NCBI RefSeq assembly: GCF_030867145.1
Contig: NC_134414.1
Coordinates: forward strand, 80,466,504-80,530,503
Direction of reading: 5' to 3'
DNA: 64,000 nt
From: Opisthocomus hoazin
Lineage: Eukaryota > Chordata > Aves > Opisthocomiformes > Opisthocomidae
Each line of letters begins with the position of its first letter. Position 1 is the first letter of the stretch. Positions 35,461 through 49,796 of this stretch are shown here, piece after piece. The notes beneath the pieces were generated by a model that was not told where the DNA came from, searched no databases, and saw only the letters and a list, made by a program, of their open reading frames with translations. The position numbers and the translations under genes are program-made.

Positions 35461-38400
35461 TAGATATGGATTTACAGCACGTCCACAGGGATTTCTCATG
35501 CAGATCTCAAGATGTCAAAAAACAACATAACAGCAACACTCTGAAGTGCATGTTTGAAATGAATGATGACAGACCTTGGTGTGTGGGGTAGGGTTTTATT
35601 GTTCCTCCAGTGATTTGCCGTAGCCCCGGTTAGTGCATCTTTAACAACTCTAGATGACAAGCCTTTCTCATACTTTTAAGGAGGTCGGTTAATTGTGGCT
35701 GCTTTTGCTGGCTGCAAAGAGACAAGTTGTTTGAGGGTGTCACTCCACGAGACAGCACCGCTGGTGCCAAAACCTCTCTGGGAGGTGCCAACCCTCTCTT
35801 GCTGCGGTTTCAGAAAGTGCCACGGTGTGCGGGTCTGGGCTCCGAAATTGAGCCAGGGCAATGATCCAGGTCCTCAGAAAAGCCTTTGGAAAGGGGTGCA
35901 TGGGGTTGTGGGGAGTTTTTTCTTGCTCAGCTCTACAGCACAGCCCCTCACGTGACTGCACTGGGAGGGAAGGATGGATGACCCACGTGGTGTGCAGGAC
36001 CAGCACCGGAGATCAGGGCTGGGGGAGTGGCATGGCCACACAAGATCCTGTAAGGTCTTGAAATTACACCCTAAGAGGTTACACCAGCAGAAGGTGCTGG
36101 CACTCCTAAGAGAGCAGTTCCGATGTGAAGAGGAGGCTGCTGCCTTTTCCGTGGATGAAGATGTTGTCCAGCACCAGTGACTATCAGGCTTTTTGTAAGA
36201 GCCTCATGCGGTCAGAATGAGGGAGCCTTAAATAATCACACATGTTTTCCACATTCATTTGCTCCATTCTTTCAAGGCTCAGCCACATTCTCAGCATGCA
36301 GGTCAGTCACACACGTCTTTTCAGCGAACTTTTCTCCCGACTCCCTTCCAGCCTGCTGCACAATAACATCTCCCATGTTTCCTTCAATGGCCTTGTTGAA
36401 CAGGATCCTGTGCATTTGAGCCTGCCTTGATTTGCAGGTCTGCTGCCCTGTAATGACTGACAAACAGACCACAGATTACTTCCATTTTATGACTTGAGTT
36501 TAGGGAAATTGAGCATCCTAATTAAGCACAGATGTAAGGTTAAAGTGTAGAACAATCTGGACTGGTTTTCATTTAAGTCCCTTTCTGATTCATTTGGTTC
36601 CATAAGAGAGTCACAATTAGAAAAAAATATTTTGTCAATGTTGAAAGACATGTGATGTAGAACTGATTGGATTAAATCTGAGTTCATGTGAATTTTGGCA
36701 AATTCAATTAGGAGAGGCCCTTGCAAGTACTCTGTGGAAAACCTCCAATGGCTTTGCAAACTCCACTTGGATTTTCCAGTCCGTAACGCTGCATGTGTTG
36801 ACAGCGAACCATCCCGGAGTAATGTGTGAGCATTACAAACAAGTTTCTTCACTTTACAGGAACTGTAAGGTCAGAAGTAGATCAAAACTGCAGACCTGGG
36901 CTCATTTGAAGATTCCCAGAGCATGTAAAAGACCGGGTGAGCGTGAGTTAAGGGGCAACACAAGGAAAGAACTTGGTGAACTTCTTCGGACTTCTTGTGG
37001 TGGTACAGAAGCCGTAGGCCAGGTGGGACAGCTTTCTGAAGGAGGGTGGCTTTTTGTCCAATTATTTGCCTCATGGCTGGAACAAAAGGACCGTAATTTC
37101 TGGCTGCAAAGTCTACATGCCACCACCGTGAAAAAGTTTTAATACCTGATATTAAAATGTCTTATGAAATGTGTTTCTGGGTCTGAAGAAGACAGCTCCA
37201 ACCCTGCTACTTTTTGACAGTCGTCTGGTTGCTCTTGGCTACAGTCCATAACATTTTTGTGGGGAAAATATTTTCAGAAGTGCCTCTGTCAAGCTGGATC
37301 TGCTTTGGGGGAGAACTGACTGAGTTTTGTCCACACCAAACCTTGCTCTCCCCAACCTCTCCTCCCCAAGCAGACAGAAAGAAATACCTCCCTGTTAGAG
37401 GTAGTAAGACTGAAATGGTTTGCTTTTATTTTCTGACATTGTTAAAGACAAAATCCAGCTCCTGGCTTCCCCTACTCTACGCAGGAATGTGCATCAATTT
37501 CAATACCAGTAACATATGTCATTGGTTTATATTATTTTTAATAATCTTTTGTTCTGTCTGTGCTGGCAAAACATGGTCACCAGGACTCCTTTGGCTTGAT
37601 AACCATTCTGTATGAACCAGCAAACAAACAGTCACAGCCTTGTTTTTAAAAGTGGTTGTTTTCCTTCCTTTAGAAATGTGATGTTTTGTTATTGATGCAA
37701 AATGGATTCGCCTTTCTTGAGTCTTGTTCTCTTCTCCTGTCAGGCATTGGATAGCACTGCAAATAAAAAACAAAACAATACATTAAAACCAGGATGTTAA
37801 AATGGACCCCCGCAATACAGTCAAAATAGAAAGCGAGGAGAAGGCTTGGTAAAAGAACCACAGAACTCATTAGTCGTTTCCCATCTCTCCCCATGGTGGG
37901 GGACTGTCACGTGTGCCTGATGGGGGTAAAGTCCCCTTTTGCTGTGGCTTTCTAAGGAGCCTCTAGCTGTGTTAGCTTTGCCTAAGCGCTTGAACTGATT
38001 TCAGAAGCTTTAGAAATGCTCTTTGTTTTTTGATTCAATCTACAGACTTCTTCTTTTCTTTTTCTTTTGTAAAATATGGGAGGGGGAAGTCACTTCATGC
38101 TTTTCCTGAAAACAAACAAGGCAAAGCTCGCTGCAATGAACACCCCCCAAAACGAGCAGCCAAAGATAGCTCTGTTCTGACAGAGCAGCTATTTGGACCG
38201 GAGCAGCTGTGGCTGCAGGTCTGGTTCCTCTGTGTTGAACACAAGTTTCAGCCATGCCCAGATCAATGGCTGAGGCTCCCAAGCAAGCTGGGTCCCTTCG
38301 CAACGTTACCTCGCAGCTCCTTCACTCCTGTCAGCCTACAGCGAGGACAAGCTTATGCCTAGCCTGCATCCAGAGTCCCCCAAATCAAAGCCGTTTCTGT

Positions 38401-41400
38401 TTTCACCTTTTATCAAAATTTTGTATTTGGTGATTCTGCCAGCAGCAAGAGTTGTTTACATTGACCCACTGCAGCTCCCTTCTCCTGTGCATCTACCAGT
38501 ATTGGCTCGTGGCACTCAGTTTTGTACTAAATCATGGCAATTCAGCTTGCTGATGTATCTCAGACTCCTGCTTTTTTTTGACAGTTCTCCCTCGCAGCAC
38601 AATTTTCCCTCCTGGAGCAAACTCTGGACTCCACTGAGTCAGTGGGAATTTATCCTTTTCCTTTCATCAGGCCACAATTTCCTCTGTCATCTTCAGATAC
38701 CGTCGTGAATTTGCTCCCCTTTTATCCTCTCTGCCTGCTCTGAAACTTGCTTCCTATGCTCCTTAAATACTCTGTTTCTGTTTCTTTCAATGCCCTTCCC
38801 CTTAAATGCTGTACTGTGGTCAAAAGTCCTTGTAGGGAAGCCCAAGGAATTTTCTCTGGAGAACCTTAGAATAATACATGCAATCTTCTGCAATCTTGTA
38901 TACCACAAGGCAGAAGAGGAAATTACACTCAGATCTTTTGTACCATTAGAATTGACATAGAGATTAATCCTTCAGACTTAGGTGGAACCTGAGCTGGCTC
39001 TTCCACCTCTCTAAGTTTTGAACAAGTAATTATGTTTCTGTGGGGAGAACATGGATAGATTGTATGACACAATTATTCTTCCCGTTGTCTGCCCATCATG
39101 AACAATGAGGCCAACTTTTTCGATACTTCTTTGGAAGGGTGCATGCAAATCCCATTAACAAATTAAATGCTATGAGGAAAATCTTCTTTAAACCTTTCTG
39201 TAGTTGTTGGGAAGCCAAGAAGGGTCATATTGCAAACTTGAAAAGAAAATGACTAACCTAGTGATCTCTGTTTTGGAAAGAAACTTTTCCTTGGAGGTGC
39301 TTTGGAGGCATGTGGGACTGTTTATTTGTCTGGTATATGTGAATTATTTGGTTATGTTTTAGTGAACTGTGGATTATTAAGTTATTTTTTTTTTATTGAA
39401 ATACCTTTTCAAATCCTCTGTAGCCAAACCAATTCATACTGGTATAGTTTTAGTATGTTATTGTTAAAATAGTGCCTTAAATGTTACACAATATTTTTTT
39501 CTTTTTCTATAGTGCTGTTGTGGGATTCTGTAGAACTAGCAAATGTGAAGCCACTGCTTGCCTCTTCTTGCAACTCAAGGAGAAAGATTCTGAAGTTACT
39601 TGCCTAAAATGGCAACAATGCTACCGTTTCTATCAAAATCAGTTTCTGCATCGGTTGCCTGGCTTTGATGAACCTGATTTTTGTTGAGTTGTTGGCTTGT
39701 AGGACATCACTTTCTGAAGCAAGGCTGAGTCATTCAGGGGATACTGACAACATCTACTTTTCAGCACCAGCTTAATCATGTAACTTTAAAACTGAGCATC
39801 AGAGAGGGACCTTAGGTGAGCGGGACGAGCCCCTGAAGCACAGCTCTGTTAAGCAGCATGTGGGATCACACCTAAGTCAAGAACCTTTTCTCCCTCCCCG
39901 TAAGCTATTACATGCTACTCTCTAAATATCTTTTATCTGGCTCTGTCTTCCTTCACTGTACAGAACACGGTTTCTGGAAAATGTGCCTTTCAGAGACACT
40001 GAGGCAGCTATCCATCCAACTTATGCTGATTTTGTACGGGCACGAAGACCACAAGCAAAATTTGTTCAGGAGGAGGGGATTTCAGTCCTGTTTGGAAATG
40101 ACAGAGGAAAAAAAATAACCACTCTTATTATCATAAACACGCAAAACCTGTGCCACAGCTGACGTGGCAACAGATTTCAACACGTTTGGTGTTGAATCCT
40201 TGTTTATTTGGCTTGTTCACTTATTCATGCACAAATCTGGGTCCTAGCCATGCATCTCCCAGCCCATAGTGTGACTCTGTGCAATTTAGTTATAGTAATT
40301 TCAAACTCGTCAGGAAAAAATCCGAGCATCATATTACTCTCTGCGTTGCACACGTACCTGGAAGCAGCTAATAAGGTCCATGCTCGTGCCAGGCAGGAAG
40401 GGGAAATTTGCAGCCTTGTTAACACTTTTGAAATGAGAGGGAGAAAAATCTCAACTGGACCCGTGGATCTGTCTTCTTACCACTATAAGATGGATTCTGT
40501 CTTGTGCCTTTGCAGCCACACAAAGGAGGAAGACCAAAAGCACTCCTAAAGATGGTTTGGATTAACTAGCTTGGAGATGCATCAACCTTGTCATTTCCAG
40601 GGAGCTGGCTAGAAAGTTTCCATCTAAATCGGAAATGACCTGGACGGAAAGAAGACGTTGCCAAACTGTTAGTGAATTATTCATGCCCGCCCTGTGTTTT
40701 CCCACAGTTCTCCTTCAGCTTGACTCATCTCCTCCTGGAATCACTGGGCATCCCTCCCCTGGGTTTGTTGGAAGATTCTCTGGTCCTTTGCTTTTTATCT
40801 AGAATTTCTGAGAAATTTATGTACAATTTTCTGAGTTGGTTTAGAACTAAGCATTTATTGTACAGAGAAAAAATACTGAAGAACAATATGGTTTTATGTA
40901 AAAATCATTCTGCTGTGGACACTGTGCACACAATCTAATAAAACTCTTAGGAACACGTAAGAGAAATGTGGGGTCCTTCACTTTGGGGTGAATTTGACAT
41001 GCAAGACCTTAGCTACACTGAGATCACATTATGAAACAACCTATTGTATACATCTTGCATTGAAAACAAAAGGTAGAACTTCACTGAAATAATCATAAAA
41101 CTATTTTTCCTATACTAACTACAGCTGTGGGGCATGTTTCTATGGAAACAGTTTTCCTTATGTGCTTCTCTATAGCTAAAGGTCTCAAATGGACCTTCTG
41201 TCTACTCATTGCCTGTATAAACTGCAGATTCTGTACAATAATCTCTAACACAGATCAGCTGAATCTCCTGATATGTGTCAGAAAACATTATCAGGAGGCA
41301 AACACCAGTTATTGCAGGTTCCCATAAATTTATAGATAATCAGGTCCTTAGTGGCAAGTTGGCATCTTAAGTGTAAGGACAGTATTGAGGAGTTTTGATT

Positions 41401-44400
41401 AGAGGTCATTGTCCTATCCAAAGCTGTAACACACAGCGATGAATTCTGTGGCTTCACCTTTCCTGTACAAAGATTTATGTTGCTTTGATTTGAATAATTT
41501 ATGCTGTGTACTGCATTCTAGATAGCAGACGCTAAAAACAGTTTGTTCTTTGTTGATGTGAGTAAAACATTTGTGTAATAGCTGATTAAATGAGCCATGC
41601 ACCTTTAACATTTTTCTTCTTATAAACCATCTCTGTAAAAATAGAAGGCATAAGTAAAGCTGATACTCAATCAGTGATACCTGGCAGTACAAGCTAGTTG
41701 GTACATAAAGTCACGTAGATAGAGAAACAGCTGTTATTTAAAAATACAAGATAAATTACCTACCTTTCTAGATATCCTCAAATTATATGCCACTAGCCCG
41801 TACTGTGCAAGTTGCCTTTTTATTATTCACATTCAGAGACACTTTAACGTAAAGATACACAAATATAACCATTTTTTTAATATGCTTATATACACATAGT
41901 AATCTGTGTATGAATAATACAGAAGTGGTTAGGGTTGTAGAGGCTGTTACGTACATGAGCCTGTCTTACTTGGTGCAATAGAAGGTAATAGGTATATTTA
42001 CATTCAGTACAACAACTTGAAGGGGTTAGTATTCAAACTGCGGGATGTTATCACTGGTGGAGCACGGGCCACAGCCATGCACGTGGCTACCAGAATAAAA
42101 ATTTGTATAACAAACTCCTAATAAAGCAACTCCTAATAAATTACAAAGATGGCAGGCAATGATTTTTGAGTCCATGGTATTGCATAGGAGGGTGAAACTC
42201 ATTGTATTCTGCTTTAGAGTTAAGGATGAATCTGAGAGAGCTGCTTGGGGTTCTTTTGGAGTCAGCAAAGAAGGAACTTCAGAAAGTGGATGTACGCCAT
42301 CCCTCTGGGGCAGGCAGCATGGGCTGAGATGGGTGAGACAAATGAAACGGAACAAATTCCCCCTTCGGGCGGATAGCCTCTTTGTGCAGTATAGGAGAGG
42401 AAGTCCCCACCACCATCTTTAATTGGACACCTAACTTTTAGATGAGTACATTTAAGTGACATGAATGCAGTTCTACTTCTCATCACCCAGTAGCTGCAAT
42501 GTTACATTTTCAAATGTGATTATTTTATGCATTTAATTTAAAATCAACCTGACTTTTCATCAGCTACATTCTCAGTTTGCTCTTTATACTTTGCTCAGTT
42601 CAGGAAAAATAAACAGACAAGTCTGATATTTTATGTAATAATTTCCTCTTTCTGGTTCCACACAGTGGCACAGTGTTCCTTGGACTTTCTTTAGTGGGAG
42701 GATTTTACAGCTTATATTTTACATCTTGTACATAGCTGATCCGTGTACATCCTTTGTGAGCAAGTGTGCTTGGGTCAACCTGCCTGGGCGGGCATGCTGA
42801 GTTTGGGTGATGGGTGACGGAGGACAGTGAGCAAGGAGAAGCGCACTGTGCACTCAAACGCTGTTCTGCCGTGTTTAAGGGACATCTGGAGGTTGAGGAC
42901 AAAGTCCTGGTTTAATACTGCGGGGAAACAGTGTGTGTGTTCCATATACCCAGTCCCTGATGCCACCACTGGGTGTTACCAATCAGCCTCGTGCTGGGAG
43001 GAAAAGTCCAAGCTATAAAAATGGCTACAGATTTCCCGAACTTGCTGCTATTATGACCGTTTCTACCAGGGCAGCATGTGCCCAGAATAACCGAGAGTTC
43101 CTCTAACCATTCTGGGATCAGGCTGTGGTCTCCTGGAGGGGTCTGTATGTGGAGTAATTCCACCTATTCCTGTGGAATTTCATTACATCTTTCCCTGGGT
43201 GCTCAGAAGAGGAGTTTTGCTTGGTTTTTTGTTACACCTCTCTTACATAAATTTAACTTCATGGCTTTTGCTATTGTTCAAATATCTAGGACTTTTATTT
43301 CCCCCAGATGAGCAGCTGGAAATGTGTGTAACGCTGAAAGCTTTGTAAGAACACATTCAGCATAGAGAAACGTTGCAGAGAGAATAAGGGGCTGTGGATG
43401 ACATCGGACCAAATAAGGGAAACCTGCGCAAAAAGAGGTCTCTGAAAGAGATGAGTTTTGTCAGAAGGACAGAAAAGACCTAAATTAATTGACGTACACA
43501 CAAAAAAATACCCTAAAATCCTTCTTGCCTTGTTTATGCTTTTGAATTACTACCAGACACTTATCAACTGGTTTATTTGTATCAGCCATCTGAGAATACC
43601 TCAGGCCACCGAAATATCTCAGAAGAACATTACAGGCAGACTTTACTGAAATTTTAAATATTTTTTTTTAATTAAGAATTACTATTGAGTCACAAGTACA
43701 AAAACATTACAGACAATCATTAAAAATAAAAGCACTTATTCTATTGCTAGTTCTCACTTGTTTCTCTGTCAGGCTCAGTATCTCAGTACTCTTATGTCCA
43801 GACTGCTTCCAGAAACTTACGCGAAAAATAGTTTTTTAAAGGACATATGACCAAACCCTAAAAAATCTGCTAGCCTGCATTTTTTTGCAATTTCTTTTTT
43901 TCCATTTTTGCTAACATACTCATATATATCCTAGCTTATCGAAGCTGTAGTTAAGCCCCCTGCACCTGCTTGAGCTTAGTCCTCTTCTCCCAATAGTCAA
44001 AACAAATCTCTGTTAAGATTAAACACAAAGAAAATGAATAAGCCAGGAAAACTGCATTAAAAAGAAGGCTCCCTGGAGCTGAGCAGAGCAGTGGGAGACA
44101 GAAACACCTCTGGTCTGTAGCCTTCTTTGTCCCTGACAGAAGCCAGTTGTGCAGGAAAAGCTTCCAAATTTGAATGCCAGCATCTGCAAGTCCTGGAGCA
44201 CCAAGTGCTCACTCCTGGCCCTGGATGCTCTGGCTGCCTGAACCCGTGCCGATGGTCTGAAACCTCCTCAGCTATTGAATGAATTCTCTTCAGGTTCCCA
44301 TTGCCTTTAACACCAGTGTTTCACTAGCTAGATATGGTTCTGCATTTTCCACTCAGGTGAAGAGCCACTGTGGAAACTGTTTGTTTTCATAACTTATAAA

Positions 44401-47239
44401 TGCTCCTTTCCACTGTCACTTTAGTGCGCTCCGTGTCAGTGTGCGTTTAAGCTATCAACACCTGTATCTCAACTTACCCTTTGAATTATGTAAGAGTTGT
44501 AAGGGCTGCCTGTCGTAACGTCATCTTCATTGATTAGCCTTTTAATATTGTGCTGTATTGTTGCTAGGAGTGAAGAAATGCCTTATATGCGTTTGGCTTT
44601 CACTGTAGCTGTTTGCTTCCACACTCTAGTCAGTACTTTCTGTGGGATGCAGGAACCTGAATAAAATTCCCTTTAGAACCTTTATGCCAAATGGTGCTCT
44701 CTTTGTTCCCCTGTCCATTAATTAAGGTAGTATACTGCTGCAGCCTTGCCGCAGCAATGTAGCAGAGCTCAAGATGAGAAGGAAGGTAATTTTATTTTAC
44801 AGCAGAGCTGGTCTGCCTGATTCATGCTCTCACACCCACAGGCTCCCAGGCCCCAGGTCTTGGGACACGGTCTCCACAGTCCCAAGTCTCCAGACAGCCC
44901 GGACAGTGTTCCTGGATTCCCAGTTCCCTGACAGGCAGAACAAGAGGCACTGCCTGGTGACTCATCTATACATCTCTTGGGGTTTTAGACTGGTGGTCAT
45001 GTTCTGGGTTTGGACGTATCCCCTTTTAGGAATTGTCAATGATTACCTTCTTTCCTCTCTCATTCCTTCCTATCCCACCTCTGGCACCATTGGGATTTAT
45101 TCTTTCTCCTTTGCCTCTGCTTCTGGATGTTTTGAGGCTCCAGTCCCATTCTGCTCCCCTGTGGTTTTGGCACTCCTTTGTTTTCCAGAATTGAGAAGTT
45201 TTATGTAGATCTGGCAGGACTCTGATGACCTGCTAGATTAGGTGCTAAAAACATATATCCCTTCTACCTTTTCTCTCATCTGGTTCTTCCACACTCAACC
45301 ATTTCCATTCGTTCTACATTTAGACTGATTTTAATGTTTGTGTTACAGGTTTCTACACATTCAGGATGATAGATAAATGTAGGAGACCTTGATGGTCTCC
45401 ATGAGGGATTTATACAGATCTCTGGAGAACTATTTCTTCTTTGATCTTTTTAGTGGAGCTCTGAGCTTTGAAACACTGTCACAGAAATCTCTGCTCGATT
45501 GTGCTAGGAGCACTTATCTGACACTCGGCAAATCTACGCCAGTCCGTCTGCTTGTTCCTTTGCACCCTTTCCAACAGCTGAAGGCTTTTGGAAGTAGGTT
45601 TTCAGCTCTATCAATAACAAGGCTGGCAAACCTATTGGCTTATTTTCACATTTCCGCTCAGGCCACATATCCTTGGTGGCCTCTGCTTCTTTCTGCAGGA
45701 AAGGAGACCTGAGTATAAAATATATTTGGCATCAGTGGAAGAGCTGTGTGTTTGGCCTAGAAGGTCTGCTTGCACAATGTTTTATTTACTGTGCTCCACA
45801 GTCCTACCACCTTAATCCTATCAAAGAAATAGCAATTATTAGTGCAACTGTCATTTTAGTGTAGATGTTACATTGGCAAAAGGTATGTATAGTTAATTGC
45901 TTGCTTTTAAAATGTTTATCAGTCAGCTGTTCCCACGTCTGGTATCTCCCCACAGGCTTCAGTTTCTCACTTTTGAGGAGTTCAAAGTTACGCTGCATCT
46001 TGCTTTGGGGTAAGGAAACTTTGTTCCTGACTGACGTCATCTGTGTGCTTTATATAGGGGACAACTAGTTAGTTTTTACACAATGTAGCACTGCGTGGTG
46101 TCTTCAGTTGCCTTTAGCATGAGAAGTCATTGCTCACTGGATTCACTGAAAGGCATGTCAAGTACAGTTGTAGAGAGCACAATGTCTGAATAAACAAAGA
46201 TATTCCTGTAGTTTTCTGGGAGGTGACAGATCTGTTTTTCAGCACTTCATCCAGAAACTCTGGGAAGCCATCTCACCTCTATCTGCCACCAGTGACATGA
46301 CAGAGATAGCTATAAGAGCACACCAGGGCAGTGTATTCTGCCTATACCTACATTACCAATAGATCATCCTGGCAGGAGCTGGTCTCTAGAGCGAGATAGT
46401 GCTGCGAACCCAACACCCATGTCATTTGCATTTTGAGGGGTTTACTTTGGTCTATATCTAGTCAGGTCCTGGGGAATGAACTCCCACTACTGACTGGTAT
46501 GCACCAGGTCAGCTCCTGGCACCCAGCTTTCATTGGTGCCTGAAAGTCAGCAGGTTTATGTGATGAGCACACTCCTTGTCTGAGCCAAAAGGCTGGTGTG
46601 AACACATGGCTGTGCCCTGTATGGACTGGCTGCAGTGTCCTCTTCTTTCAGAGCAATCAGGAGAAGGGGAGAGGGACTGTAACTAGAGGAGGTGGAGAGG
46701 AGCTGTGTATATGGGCTATAGTAGACACATAGTTTAAGTATTGACGTTAGAAGACTGATAGTTATAGGCCATCTGGGAAGTTCAGAAAAAGACCCCAAAT
46801 TAGATGCTTTGAATAGACCCTTTGAGGGACCTGCTCTTGGCCCTGGGTGATGCAGAGAGACCAGCCTCACAAATGAAAAACATAAGCATGGTGACACACT
46901 CAGCAGTGTGGATGTATGTCCAGGCTCCGAGCTAAATATAAATGGGGGGACTGGCATCTGAACCCACCTCAAAATTAATTCCCAAGGTCAGGCCCTTAAA
47001 AACATCTAGTGAAGAAGGCAGGCAATTACTAAGCATTTCAAGTGTGGTGATGCATTTAAATTGATTTCCCATTGACAAGTGTTGGGCAGTACCACCATGA
47101 GCATCTCACTCAGGGTTAGAGTGTACTCTGCTGTTCTGGTCTGGGGGTGGTGGTGGTGCTGACGGCTTGCAAATTTTACATCAGGAATTTACGGCCTGCA
47201 TGTGCATCAGAAGCACGGCTAATAGTGAGCTGTGATTTT
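35461..47239. other. long intergenic stretch, no gene seen
   Basis: About 11.8 kb with no supportable gene. Open frames up to 144 codons (for example + 44774-45208 and - 46556-46972) lack domains and exon-like boundaries, and other frames overlap them. Short (TA)-rich runs lie at about 35400-35430. No transposon ends were recognised by eye, although older decayed elements may be missed. Confidence 0.4.
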
Positions 47240-47315
47240 TAGGATCATAGGATAATTCAGGTAGAAGAGGACCTCAGTAAGTCACCTAGTCCAGCTATAA
47301 ATGGGATCAGCTCTG
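47240..47315 (-). mobile_element. short CR1 3'-end relic
   Basis: On the + strand the sequence reads AGGATCATAGGATAATTCAG, then GTAGAAGAGGACCTC...AGTCACCTAGTCCAGC. This is the reverse complement of the CR1 3' end (the ATTCTATG-type terminal units followed by the GACCT...TCATCTAGTCCA block), as in the larger copy at 22816. Only about 75 bp remain. Confidence 0.7.
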
Positions 47316-49494
47316 CAACTGACCCGTTATGCATTTACAGCTGTGTATGCCGTGTAATTCCTACTGAATATGGATTTTTTTCCTCTCTACAATACACTCG
47401 GTTTAATACTGAGGGTAGATGTAGATAAAGGAGTCTGTATTACTTATTATTTGTAAAAGTGTAGTTTTAACATATTGAGAAATCATTGTCAATAGTCTAT
47501 AAACAGTTTTGCTTGGCAAACAAATTTCAGAATTTTTGATAATAATTTTGGAATGTCATTACTTTGTCATTCTTCACATTGAAAATGGCTTCCAGTAGCA
47601 GACCTAACTCAGACATCTTCTGTTCAACTTGGCAAGAGGGAGAACCACATGAAGTCACCTGGTTTGCATCACACATCTAACTCAGTGACAGGACAAACTG
47701 GTTACTGTTGAGCCTTGTTACTGATCGATTGTCTAATAAAAAAAAAACAAAAGCAAAGCACCATTAAGAAATGTCTGTCCAGCCACTCCTGCCAAAAGTC
47801 TTTCTTGAAGTACAATTTAGGATTAGCAAATATACTTACACAATTGTTCTCCCAATGGGCCTGTTTTATTTTAAAATCACTTCAGAAGTAATAGAATTTT
47901 GAAGCATGTACAATTTACATTTCACATTTCATCCAATCTATCTGTTATATAAGGATGATATATCTGAATATGAAGGATCTTGAGGTATAGGAAGGTTGCC
48001 TGGTAATGCACAAATAGACCACAAAGGGAGTTTTCTTTTCTCTCATTCACGTTATAATTCTCTGAAGGACAGCACCATTTTTATATCTCCTCCTTCAAGC
48101 AGCATGAAGTCTGTGTCCAGAGAGCCTGAATATTTGCTGTTGGAAAACAAAACAACAAAGAGAAAAAAAAAATAGTTTAAAAATCTTAGAAAGTAAGGGA
48201 CAAAAAACACAGCCATGTTTAGCGGTTGCTACTAGTAAGTTATTTTTAAAATTAATTGCATCTGTGTGCTTCTGGAAAAACAATCACATGAGCTATTACT
48301 CCAAAATTTAAATAAGGAAAATTATTCAGAACACTCCAATGCATTTTACTCACGTATTCATAAAAAGTAGGAATTAGCCAGTCCCCCCAGATGTTTACAC
48401 ATGCATTTGACTGTCCAAACTATGAATATAGTAGTCCTCGACACTTACTCCCTGCATGCCATTTTTCATAGGCAGACAAAGGGAAAGCAAGTCCGAGCTA
48501 AGGTGCTGGCCGGTGCATAGCAGTGGCAGAGGTCTACGCTCACTCCGCTCTTTCAGTGGGTAGAAGGAGGTAACCTCTGGCAGTGGAACAGCAATAAACA
48601 GCTGGTGACAGTAACTTCTTAAACTGTTCCAGCTAGGTCTGCCAGATTTAATCTGATCATATCCCTCTTTTGCTGTAATGGAAAAAAAAAAAGGCAAGCC
48701 AATTTGTAATTGCTTAAACCTACCCTCTTGAATGCACTCCCTAATTTGAGGTGCCTCACCTTTTGGTGATTTAGGAGATGTGCGGGGCATGACTTTCTGA
48801 AGAGCGTGGCACGTAACAACCTCTTAGGGTTGAATACAACAAAAATTGACAACACACTCCATGGTTTTAGATCTGGACATGATGTCTCAAATTAGAGAGG
48901 GAACAGAGATGCATAAATGACTGGCCACTTTTAAAGCTTGGGCTCTGGTCTTCCCAACCACCCCAGTGAAGGATTTGCGCATCTTCATCGTGCAAGAGCG
49001 AGGTCTACATCCTGAGCTCGTCCTCTCTTTCCATTAATTATCCTTTGAAAAAGCACGGGAACCACTCTGCTGTTTGGTGTTTCAGTCTTAAGAAAAGCAG
49101 TTATTATCAGGAGACTGGTGGTCTGGACCAATCTGGCAAATAGAACAGATGATATGGGTCAGTCTAGTGGACAGCAGCAATTATTAATTATTATTTCCTT
49201 GTAATCTGGTAAGACCTTGTTTAGTGAGGGGTAGAGACCCCAGAGAGATACTGTGAAGAAATTTTCCTGCGTTTGGCTCATGAGAACAAGATGTGATGAG
49301 CTCTACGGCCAAAGGCAGAAAAAAAAAAAAAAAGAGAGAGAGCCTGTTAAAATGGTTATCTGTGTTATGGAAAATGCCTGAGGGTCTCAAGGAAAGTGGA
49401 ACCGTCAAGCAGTAGACACAACAAAAATTAAAGCAATGCTCTAAACTTCATAGACTGCATAGATAAGGCAGGCAAAGGAAGGGAAGGCAAAATG
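47316..49494. other. intergenic, no gene seen
   Basis: AT-rich. Short A runs lie at about 47739-47750, 48168-48176 and 49320-49333. No gene, RNA gene or further transposon recognised. Confidence 0.4.
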
Positions 49495-49655
49495 TTCTGT
49501 TGTAATTCCTGTCTTGCAGGTGGGAAATTGAGGCAGAGAAAGACTGAAAAGTGACTCGACAGTACAACGGGAAATCCATGGCAGAGGCAGAGATCTCTGT
49601 CAGGTCACAAACCCCAGATATTCCCTGGACTTCAGCAGCGTAATCACCAAACCCT
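49495..49655 (-). mobile_element. MIR-like SINE relic
   Basis: The + strand reads CAGGTGGGAAATTGAGGCAG, then AGAAAGACTGAAAAGTGACT and, after a gap, GGCAGAGGCAGAGATCTCTG. It closely follows the reverse complement of the MIR core (ACAGATGAGGAAACTGAGGC, AGAGAGGTTAAGTGACT, AGTGGCAGAGCCAGGATT). The tail near 49640 corresponds to the family's tRNA-derived end. Boundaries are approximate. Confidence 0.6.
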
Positions 49656-49772
49656 CTTCTGTATCCAGACTCTCCTCCTTCTGGCTTTCACTAGTGGTTT
49701 TTATCTCCACCAAGACTTTCATGTTACTGCAGAGCTGGCCTCCTGATTTCTTTCCTTCTGTACAGAAGTTTT

Positions 49773-49796
49773 TATATATATATATATATATATATA
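49773..49796. repeat. (TA)12 microsatellite
   Basis: Twelve uninterrupted TA units. This is a simple repeat that is likely to vary in length. Confidence 0.9.

Noticed and set aside
44774..45208. 144-codon plus-strand open frame
   Set aside because: No recognisable domain, no exon-like boundaries and no related neighbour. It is within the chance range for this length of sequence.
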